DNA of 64,000 nucleotides from Leishmania martiniquensis (lineage: Eukaryota; Euglenozoa; Kinetoplastea; Trypanosomatida; Trypanosomatidae): positions 686,001 through 750,000 of the forward strand of contig NC_090169.1 of assembly GCF_017916325.1 (NCBI RefSeq), written 5' to 3'. The notes beneath the pieces were generated by a model. It searched no databases. It was not told where the DNA came from and saw nothing but the letters and a program-made list of their open reading frames with translations. Below, in pieces: positions 21,394 through 29,166 of the stretch (its first letter is position 1; each line of letters opens with the position of its first letter). A program made the position numbers and the translations under genes.

Positions 21394-21855
21394 TTAGACC
21401 TGCTTTGCCGTCGTGCCACGGTTGTCTATCGTCTCCTGGCGACGGTCGACGACGCCCGCGAGGGAGGCGGGGTTTCTGTCCACGTTCGTCGGACCGCCCT
21501 GCTTTGCAGCACCGGTGTAGGTGCTTTTGTCATCGTGAAAGCGCACTGTGTCCGCTTTCGTGCCACTGGACTTGGGGGCAGCGTTAGATATCATTGCCTC
21601 GATCTCCTCCGGGGACTTCTTCATCTTGGCTGCAATCTCGGGAAGCGCTTTTTCCTTGAACTCCGTATAGCTGATCTTACGCGCGTCTCTCGCCTTCACC
21701 TTGCTGAAGAGCAGGTCGGCGTCCGTCGAGGTGAAGGACTTGCCAATGATTTTGCACTCCTTCAGCATTTTGGAGAAGTGCGCGTTGTCCATCTCCTTCG
21801 ACGGTGCGCTGCCGAAGGAGGCGAAGGCCTCAAAAGTCTTCTGGAAATCAGCCAT
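21394..21855 (-). CDS. p25-alpha family protein (TPPP-like)
   Basis: A 153-residue protein starting MADFQKTFEAFASFG. It contains the whole p25-alpha core: KEMDNAHFSKMLKECKII (20-37), then FTSTDADLLFSKVKARDARK, then the helix TEFKEKALPEIAAKMKKS. It ends in a Gly/Asn-rich tail, which in TPPP-type proteins carries a tubulin-contacting motif region (GGPTNVDRNPASLAGVVDR). The family binds and bundles microtubules in animals, and in protists it is generally found in species with cilia or flagella; a flagellar or cortical microtubule role is likely here. The start is the conserved MADF. A CT-rich tract ends at an AG 64 nt upstream. Part of this gene (21671-21831) was copied to 24131-24291. Confidence 0.92.
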   Translation of the reverse strand: MADFQKTFEAFASFGSAPSKEMDNAHFSKMLKECKIIGKSFTSTDADLLFSKVKARDARKISYTEFKEKALPEIAAKMKKSPEEIEAMISNAAPKSSGTKADTVRFHDDKSTYTGAAKQGGPTNVDRNPASLAGVVDRRQETIDNRGTTAKQV

Positions 21856-22686
21856 GACGGGACAGAGACAGATACAGAGACAGAGAGGGGGAGGGAGTGT
21901 GGAGAAGCGTCAGAATCGCTGATGGGGGAGAAGGCGAAGACGGAGGGCGGCTGAGAAAAGGGGCAGAAAGGCGGCAGGGGGGAGGCTGAGACGTTTTCAA
22001 TGGGAGCTCTGTCGGAATTTCAGCAGCAATGGGGGGTGGGTGAGGGCGGACGTATGTATTTGGCGAATGGTCACGTGTGACCGCGAAGAGTTCAGAGTAA
22101 AACCGAGGAGACGAGGAGAGAGAGAAAGGGAGAGCGTGCGCGCGTGTTTCTGGAGCACGTGTGAGGCCGTTGCACGAGATACGTGGCATCGAAACGAGCA
22201 GCCAAAGGGAGGGCAAAAGGGGCTTTGGCTGCGTTGGTGAAATGAAAGGGGCGCAGTCCAGCCCTTGACAGCTGTGAAGCGGGCGCAGACGAAGGGATGC
22301 GTTCCGCGCTGTCGGCGGTGACCTGTATTCTTTGTGGTAAGGGGGATGGGGTATGTTTCACTGCCGAGAGCGGATGTATCTTCCTGACGAGAGAAAGTAA
22401 AAAAGCAGAAAGCGAACGTATCTTCTCCTTTAAGGCCCAGCGGAGCGGAGCACAGCGCGACGCTGCTCGTGCAGGGACCAGCTCCATGCCCGATCGCCAA
22501 GCGGAAAACGTGTTGAGCAGTATTAAAAATGAAACAGAAAACCTTCACTCTTTGCAAGGGTCTTACGAAGAGAATAGCCCAATACAAACCACTCTCATGA
22601 CGAGGCCGGCGCTAGGGTCCTCTAAAGCGCACAGCACGTGGACATCGCGAACATCGAAAAAGTAATACAGACGTGGATACCCGCTG
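21856..22686. other. Intergenic region upstream of p25-alpha
   Basis: No gene seen. In the transcribed sense there are CT-rich runs with AGs at about 21919 and 21949. It separates p25-alpha from repeat copy B. Confidence 0.55.
21919..21960 (-). promoter_or_regulatory. Candidate trans-splice acceptor region of p25-alpha
   Basis: A minus-sense CT-rich tract (21921-21960) ends at an AG (21919-21920), leaving a roughly 63-nt leader before the ATG. A second CT-rich stretch lies between the AG and the ATG but contains no AG. Confidence 0.4.
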
Positions 22687-23191
22687 ACGCGCGTTGGAGA
22701 AGAGAGGGCCCCTCCCGCCCCTTTCCTCCCTTCACGTGCCCATTCGCGGCCATAGAGGGGCCATCCAAGCACTACCGCAGCCGACCCCTCCACAGGCCCC
22801 AATCGCGTCCTGCAAGGCAGCCGTAGAGGCAGGCGGCTCAGCAGAGCGCAGATTCCGTCACCTCAGTACGGCCTCTGCCACGCACCGTACGCGCGACCTA
22901 CGTACCCTGCCTTACAGGCACTCCCATTCTGCCGGTCGCTACCCCGTGCGCCCCCACCTCAGAGTGGATGAGGCTGCCTACGCCCGCAGGCGGCGTGAGG
23001 GCCTGGCCGGAGACGCGAGTGTCACACGGACGCCATGCCAGGACCTGACCGCTGACATCCGTGCGATACATCGCCCTGACTTCTCCCCCAGCGTCCCAGG
23101 CAGCTGACTCGCCCACGCACACACACAGAGAAAAAGAGGCGGTACTGGGCCTCTGGGAAACTAAATTGCGGTGCTCTCCTTCACGGACGGG
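22687..23191 (-). repeat. 505-bp SIDER-like repeat, copy B
   Basis: This copy matches 10863-11367 base for base as far as could be read, with sharp boundaries: flanking sequences diverge immediately on both sides. The shared core GTCAGGGCGATGTATCGC lies at 23063-23080 on the minus strand. It lies in the probable kinesin 3' UTR. Identity this high is unexpected for a family known for degenerate copies and suggests recent duplication or gene conversion. Confidence 0.75.
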
Positions 23192-23952
23192 AGGAGGGAT
23201 GGGGAGGAGTCACAGGAGGTCGCGTAAAGAAAAGCAGCGTGGACGCCAACGATGCATCGACAAGGGTATGCCGGGCGGGAGGAAAGAGGCGAATGAACGA
23301 GTAAAATTGACAGGCAGTGTGTGAGAAGGCGGAGGACGGAGGCGCTCGATGCTATTGGCTCGCTATACAACACCGCTGCGAGAGTATCCTCAAGACAGAA
23401 GGGCTCTGCCCTCGTGTGCGGAATCACCAGCTGTCCTTCTCGCGCCTTCGATAACCTCAATGGAGGATGCTCTCAGCGGTGCTCGCGATATCGCAGGTTG
23501 ACGTCAAATGCCGCTCTGAGCCTCTCACACTCTTGAAAGAAAAAAAAGAAAACGTTTTTTCTTTGTGTTTCTTTGCTTCGTAGACACGTTACGGTCGGCC
23601 ACGCGAACGTCAGGAGAGTCTCGTGCCGCTAGCCCGCCTCATTGCATCAAGCAATGAGGAGGAGGGGTCGTATCCGCTAAAGTCGAGGAAAGTGAGGAGG
23701 GCAGAGGGGAGATGTTCACGTGCAGGCTAACAGCGGCGCACGCACCTTTCGATTTGATGCAGCCCTAATCGACGCGGAAACTCATCAACGCGGGTAGTAA
23801 ACGATGCTCTTATAGTGCCGCTTCCTCCCGTACCGCTGTCGCCCCTCCTTCTCGGCCGATATCTGTGCGCCGCATTAGTTGGCATGCATTGTAGGGTGTC
23901 CGTTGAAGATGCTGCCCGAGGGTGAGATGCAGATCAGCCACGCGTTCGTCGC
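23192..23952. other. Intergenic region with a perfect hairpin
   Basis: No gene seen. It includes a 9-bp stem with a 5-nt loop at 23637-23659. It continues the probable kinesin 3' UTR. Confidence 0.5.
23637..23659. repeat. Perfect inverted repeat (9-bp stem, 5-nt loop)
   Basis: CCTCATTGC and its exact complement GCAATGAGG are separated by ATCAA, so RNA from either strand could form a compact hairpin. Function unknown. Confidence 0.6.
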
Positions 23953-24348
23953 TCAGCTTCCAGCTATAGCCGACTCGGACGGGACGTCGTTGTTATGGAG
24001 CGAGAGATGCTTTAGTCTTCGTGCCCGTGGCAGGAGGGCACGGCTGTTGCAAGCGTGAGCTCGACGTCCTCTGGGGCATTGTTTATGATGACAGATATAC
24101 AGCACCGCCCTAGGCTTCATGTGTGCAAGTCTGATCTTAAGCGCGTCTCTCGCCTTCACCTTGCTGAAGAGCAGGTCGGCGTCCGTCGAGGTGAAGGACT
24201 TGCCAATGATTTTGCACTCCTTCAGCATTTTGAAGAAGTGCACGTTGTCCATCTCCTTCGACGGCGCGCTGCCGAAGGAGGCGAAGGCCTCCCAGCGACT
24301 CTCGTGATGGACCACCGAGTAGTGGGGTCTCAAGCGAAAAAAGTGCAT
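23953..24348 (-). pseudogene. Chimeric ORF containing a copied p25-alpha fragment
   Basis: Bases 24131-24291 repeat 21671-21831 of the p25-alpha gene with four mismatches in 161. The copy keeps frame within a 131-codon ORF from an ATG at 24346-24348. Residues 20-72 reproduce p25-alpha residues 9-61 with three substitutions (Ala to Val, Ser to Phe, Arg to Leu). The first 19 residues and the final 59 are unrelated to p25-alpha. The copy lacks the second half of the p25 core and the C-terminal tail, so normal function is doubtful. A CT-rich tract and AG lie just upstream, so a transcript could be trans-spliced. Most likely it is a duplicated gene fragment; a young chimeric gene is possible. Confidence 0.6.
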
Positions 24349-24959
24349 GCGCGTGCGTGTCTGTCTGTGTGTGTAAGGGGTTAAGGGCGGAAGAAAAAGA
24401 AAGTTCGAGCAGTGAGCAGACCACAGCGGTATGAATGGGGGCGCGAGGCGTCAACGCTCACACATCACTACCAGCACCCGTGAAAACGACGACCACTGCA
24501 CACGAAAAAAAAAGGGAGCGAATCCTCCCCGCATAGAATTCTATTCGACAAGGTAAAGGCAGCCCGAGGAGACACCCGCCTACGTCGCACATCCTCTGTG
24601 TGAGCCGTCGTTTAAAAGACGTGCCTTCATCAAGTGCACCTACTGACCAAACCGATTCAAGGGCACGTGAACGTGCGGGTGTGATCGGGGCACTCTGAAT
24701 TGTGTGTTAGCGACGAGAGGCGGGTGCTTCTATCATTGTGTGCATGCTCTTCCGCCGACTTGCCTCTGATGCTGCGTCACGTTGCTGCCCTCACCCGACA
24801 AACGCACGCACGCAAGATGGTGTACATCGCCAAAAGAAACGGAACAAAGAAGTTTCACACAGTCCCACACGAAAAGCGACAAACGATAGCTAAGAGCTGC
24901 AGCAGCGTAGGTGAGGCTAAAACGCTCGAGAGGGGTCCCATAGGGGTGCTGTTCTTCCT
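24349..24959. other. Intergenic region downstream of the kinesin gene
   Basis: No other gene seen. It contains the CT-rich tract for the chimeric ORF (24375-24403) and a run of nine A at about 24506. It is the proximal part of the kinesin 3' UTR. Confidence 0.5.
24365..24403 (-). promoter_or_regulatory. Candidate trans-splice acceptor upstream of the chimeric p25 ORF
   Basis: The minus-sense CT-rich tract (24375-24403) is followed by the first AG at 24365-24366, 17-18 nt before the ATG at 24348. It is a normal-looking acceptor in sequence not shared with the parent p25-alpha gene. Confidence 0.4.
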
Positions 24960-27900
24960 TCACGTGTCGCGTTCAAGGTATTCCATCAGCTTCGTCATGC
25001 TGACAGAGGAGGCGCATGGGCGTTGCGGCCTACTCGGCTCAGAATAGGAGGCAGTGCCAGTGCGAACAACAGTCTGCGGAGCGCAGTAGCGGGTTGGCGC
25101 ACAAATCGGATGGGAAACACCACTTCTACTGCGCTTCACTTCCTCTCGCGAGCCTGCAAGGTTGGCGCGACCACTACTGGAGTGCCCTCCCTCCGGCGCA
25201 CTTGTCTCTGGCGAAGCTGCTGAGGCTGTGGAGAGAGAAATGCTAGCACTCTGGTGGTCTTCGAAACGAGGCCCGTGAGCTGCCGCGCGCAACTGCTGGT
25301 ACAACTCCTGCTGACGTTGCAGCGCCGCGCGCAGACGGCCCTCGCGAGCGGTACGGTTCTCCTCAAACGGCGCCCTCTCGTCATCGCCGCCGCCAAACGC
25401 CAAAGACCCGAACGCACCTGGCTGCAAGAGAGACGTCGGAACGTACTCCCGTACGACCGACTTGGGCAGCTTCGACACGGTTGCTTTCATGTCCTCCAAG
25501 GCGGCTGTCACCTGCGCCGCCGCAGCCTCGGAGGCTCGGATCGGAGGAACACCAGGGACGACCGTCGCAGTACCTTTGGTGCGTGCCGGCACCTGATAGT
25601 AGTCGGCGTACGTTTCAACGATGTGAGGCGCCCTGTAACGCGCCTCATACTCCTTGAGCCGCCTCGCCAACCTCCCGCGGTGCTTCTTATGCTTCTTATG
25701 CTTCTTTTTCGGATACTGAGGCCATCTCTTCTCCTCCCCTCCGGTCGCACGCCTTCTCGAGGACGCCCCGTCGGCCGGGTGCTGCGGGGAGACGTCAGAG
25801 AGGCCGCCGAATAAAACTCTATCGGGCTGCATTTCCCTCGGCACCATAGAGGGCTGCTCCACCACGTCCGGTGGGGCAAAGGCAGCTGCAGCTGCAGGTG
25901 ACGACAATGCACCGCTGCTAGATCCACAAGCAGGAGCCACACTCTTGGTCGAAGACGGAGACACTTGCGGCGTTAGCGGCGCTGTCGAGACAGCCCTGCT
26001 AGGCTCGTGGTTCTCCCTCTTCACTGCCGCAGGTATTCCAGAAATGGTTGGGGAGGAATTCATCGGCTGCGGAGAGGAGCGTCGGCCCGTACTGTCGTCG
26101 GCTGCCTCGCTGCCACGCCCGCTGTCATCGGTTCGCCGCCGAAGTTCCGCTGCAGAGCTCGGCTCCGTCGTCACGGCAAGCGTGTCCTCTAGCGCATGCG
26201 CGCTCTTTTCTATTTTCCTTGCTGTGCGTGCCCGTTCTGGTGGCTTTCTGTGGTCGCAGGTTTCCTCCACGTCCCTCGCCTGAGCGCTTCGCAGCGTTTT
26301 GGCTTCACTCAATTCCTCCAGCACCTCGCCGTCCTCCAGTACGATATCTTCCAGGAGGGCAAGACGCTCTCGAAGCGCCAGATTCTCGGCGTTGACATCT
26401 GCCTCGCGGCGTTCTGCGGCATTCTGCACATCTCGCACCTCGTCGTAGAGTTCGCGCAACTGCGAATTCACTTGCATCAAGTTTGTGAGCATAGCGCACG
26501 CCGCCACAAGTGACTCTGCAAGCTGATCCATTTCTAGCCCAGTAGCGACGGATTCCGGTGTGTTGTAGCGCGTGGGGCTCAGGGAGTCGGACAGTAGTCG
26601 CGAGGTCGTGTACACGCCGTGACCGCAGCGTTTGCACACTTCTGCGCCCCCTTCGCGCTCTACCAGCGACTTCGCCGCCATCTCATGGTAGTACCCGAGC
26701 TCCACTTTGAGTTGGGCAATCTCCTCTCGGAGCCGGCGGACAAGAAGCGTCGTCGCATCCTCGTTCACGTACGGTACATTGCGGATGTTCTTGGCGCGAC
26801 CTGCGTAGAGTAGCGTCGAGGTCGTCTCCTCAACGTAGCGGTCTGACAGGTTGATACAAGCAATCATAATGGTGAGCGAGTTGCCGCCGAGGGCGTGCTT
26901 GAGGAGCATTGTCAGCTTGCTGTCGCGATAGGGTATGTGCCGGGCAGCGGCCCCGTATTCTGCACCGCAGCGAGCGCGAGGCACCAGGCCGCGGCTCTTG
27001 CGTTGGTGCGCGGAAGCTGCGGCGGAGGCGCCACTACTCAGCGCCGTTATCACCTTTCCCAGGGCCAGCAGCGATGTGTTGATGTCGATCGACTCTTTTA
27101 CAAGCTTGGCACTTGGGCTGTGGGAAAGGTGCCCGATCTTTTCGGAGCCGGCGAGGTCCACAAGTGAAAACTCAGATAGGCTGAGCAGCTCGCCGCTTCG
27201 GCGCGCGCGGCTTTCCACGTAGATAGTAAAGGTACAGTGCGAGCGGGAGGACTGGTGATTCATGAGGTGGCTGCTCATCACTTTTTGCTGCACGCCACGA
27301 AAGAGCATCGCACGCATCTCATCCGGGGAGCGGCATGTGCAGATGAAAAGGTTCTCCACCCTGAATGTGTCGCCGCTGTGCCATCGCACACGCAGGTCTC
27401 CCTGATCAACGCCCTTGCTCCTGCTCACATCCATTTTGGGTCTGCCCGCCGCCAATGAAGAGAACAACGACGACGAAGGCAGCCCTTCCCCAGCGCCATC
27501 CGCCGAGACGCAGGTGCCGCGGAGCAGATCGGAGATCTTCTCGTTGTAGATCTGATAAAAGCTACAGCGAAATGTGTACTCTACTCCATCTCCAGGCGTT
27601 TCGATACTCTCCTCCGCTGCGGCATCGTCGGAGACAGTCGCGCCTTGCCGCTCACGCGCGCGGTCAAAAAGAAGCTGAATGGCACGAGGCATGATGCCGT
27701 GCTGCTGCACAGGGGTCCCTTCCACATCCGGTGCCATCGCCTTGCGCTGCTTCGAATTCGAGGCGTAACGCAAGCCATCCATGGTGTAGGTCTTACCACT
27801 CCCGGTTTGTCCATAGACAAAGACAGTGGCGTGGAACCCGTCGAGAACATGCTCCACGAGAGGGGCAATCTCGGCGAAGATCGTCGCCTGATCTGCTTCA

Positions 27901-28250
27901 GGGGACAGAACACGATCGAAACGGTACGATCGGCACTTGTTCTGTTGCGCCTTGTCCAAGATAATCACCTCATCGCCATTGACATGTACACATTCCGCTG
28001 AGTGGCCGATCTCTGTGCTAGGCGGCAGTGGCCGACAGCGCACGATAACGCGGACGCGGCTGAAGCGTCTATTGCCTTCATCCAAGGTTTCCTGAGTGGC
28101 TGTGGGCCCTCTAGGAGCGGCGGGGTCTATGTACGCACTCGACTTGACAACGTGGCCCGTTGACGCATCCGCATCACACTCGTTCCTTGCCACTTGCACG
28201 ACCGTGGACGGCAGCAGCCCAAGGTCGCCTCTACTGTCGCCATCATTCAT
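24960..28250 (-). CDS. Kinesin with N-terminal motor domain
   Basis: The 1096-residue protein starts at the ATG at 28248-28250; the open frame further upstream has only a GTG. After a 60-residue leader the motor domain runs from about 62 to 505. It shows the P-loop GQTGSGKT (near 147-154), switch I NHQSSRSH, switch II DLAGSE, and the downstream INTSLLALGKVITAL and HIPYRDSKLTMLLKHALGG. All nucleotide-binding motifs look intact, so an active microtubule motor is expected. Polar insertions split the motor (around EESIETPGDG and GASAAASAHQRKS). A neck-like helix RRLREEIAQLKVELGYY follows, then a CxxC pair (CKRCG), a coiled coil around 610-680, and a long low-complexity tail with a Lys-rich stretch KKKHKKHKKHRGR. 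The kinesin subfamily could not be assigned. Repeat copy B and the p25 fragment lie downstream. Confidence 0.93.
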   Translation of the reverse strand: MNDGDSRGDLGLLPSTVVQVARNECDADASTGHVVKSSAYIDPAAPRGPTATQETLDEGNRRFSRVRVIVRCRPLPPSTEIGHSAECVHVNGDEVIILDKAQQNKCRSYRFDRVLSPEADQATIFAEIAPLVEHVLDGFHATVFVYGQTGSGKTYTMDGLRYASNSKQRKAMAPDVEGTPVQQHGIMPRAIQLLFDRARERQGATVSDDAAAEESIETPGDGVEYTFRCSFYQIYNEKISDLLRGTCVSADGAGEGLPSSSLFSSLAAGRPKMDVSRSKGVDQGDLRVRWHSGDTFRVENLFICTCRSPDEMRAMLFRGVQQKVMSSHLMNHQSSRSHCTFTIYVESRARRSGELLSLSEFSLVDLAGSEKIGHLSHSPSAKLVKESIDINTSLLALGKVITALSSGASAAASAHQRKSRGLVPRARCGAEYGAAARHIPYRDSKLTMLLKHALGGNSLTIMIACINLSDRYVEETTSTLLYAGRAKNIRNVPYVNEDATTLLVRRLREEIAQLKVELGYYHEMAAKSLVEREGGAEVCKRCGHGVYTTSRLLSDSLSPTRYNTPESVATGLEMDQLAESLVAACAMLTNLMQVNSQLRELYDEVRDVQNAAERREADVNAENLALRERLALLEDIVLEDGEVLEELSEAKTLRSAQARDVEETCDHRKPPERARTARKIEKSAHALEDTLAVTTEPSSAAELRRRTDDSGRGSEAADDSTGRRSSPQPMNSSPTISGIPAAVKRENHEPSRAVSTAPLTPQVSPSSTKSVAPACGSSSGALSSPAAAAAFAPPDVVEQPSMVPREMQPDRVLFGGLSDVSPQHPADGASSRRRATGGEEKRWPQYPKKKHKKHKKHRGRLARRLKEYEARYRAPHIVETYADYYQVPARTKGTATVVPGVPPIRASEAAAAQVTAALEDMKATVSKLPKSVVREYVPTSLLQPGAFGSLAFGGGDDERAPFEENRTAREGRLRAALQRQQELYQQLRAAAHGPRFEDHQSASISLSTASAASPETSAPEGGHSSSGRANLAGSREEVKRSRSGVSHPICAPTRYCAPQTVVRTGTASYSEPSRPQRPCASSVSMTKLMEYLERDT

Positions 28251-29166
28251 CGCTTCCACTGTCCGATTGATCCCCAAGCACTGGGGAAAGGGCACGCGCG
28301 CCCGAGCTCACACAGAAAAAAGGTGACGAGGCTTTCGCGCACAGGCGATTCGCACATTGGCTGCTGGCCGGCGGCGGGCGCGAGCAGAGGCGCCAAAAAG
28401 AAAAAAAAGATGAGCCGCTACTCGCACAGCCGCGCTTCGTTTCCTCCCTCTTTCTGTTGCGCTTACGTGCCTGTCTGTCCCTCACGTCGTGTATAGACGG
28501 TGACTGAGGTGTTCCCTCGCAAGTGCCTCTGTGCCCTGTCTCTTCGCGAAATGCCGTGTGCTGCCCCTCCCAAGCGAGGGACCGGAAAGCGCAGAAAGTG
28601 GTTGCCGCGTTCTGGCGACACTGACAACCGCCATGCGCATCGGAGAACAGGAAGTTGACGCGTCGCGAGAGGAAACACAGAGAGGAGGTCCGCATGAGGA
28701 GAAGGGTAGGAGAAGGAGGAGCGTGAGCAGGCAACGAGACGTGCGCGACAGGGACCAAAAGAACCAAACCCTCGCAGCCGCTGTTATCAAGCGCGCAGTG
28801 CACTCTCCGTGAGCGTGATGCGATCAGCGCACTGCATCCAAGGCGCTATGGGCACAGCACGCAGGAAAGTGACCTGCGTAAACTGGGTACACATCGAGCT
28901 TCGAAGATCTGAGCACACCTCGGGCAGGCATGCTGCGGTTGTGCCCACACGGTAAAGGTCTTCGCTTTCAATGTTATCCGCCTGAGGCATTGTGAAGATA
29001 TGAAACATAATCAAAAAAAAGGCCGAGTCGATGGTAAAAAACCGTTTAATGCCAAACACCTCAAAGGGGGGGTCTCTGCCGCAGAGAGAGGTGCCTCCAG
29101 CCTACCAAGCATGTCCAATTCGCCGCTTCGCCAACACCTTTCCATTCACTCTCCCACTGCTCACCG
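28251..29166. other. Intergenic region between kinesin and the helicase
   Basis: The kinesin acceptor lies at 28281-28291. A minus ORF from an ATG at 29008 to 28787 (about 73 codons) is present but matches nothing recognisable and is not called as a gene. The rest looks like UTR. Confidence 0.5.
28281..28291 (-). promoter_or_regulatory. Candidate trans-splice acceptor of the kinesin gene
   Basis: A short pyrimidine run ending CCCCAG in the minus sense, with the AG at 28281-28282, would leave a 30-nt leader before the ATG at 28250. A second candidate, a T-rich run and AG, lies at about 28306-28322. Confidence 0.35.

Noticed and set aside
28787..29008. 73-codon minus ORF upstream of the kinesin gene
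   Set aside because: No recognisable domain and no clear acceptor; length is within chance for this composition.
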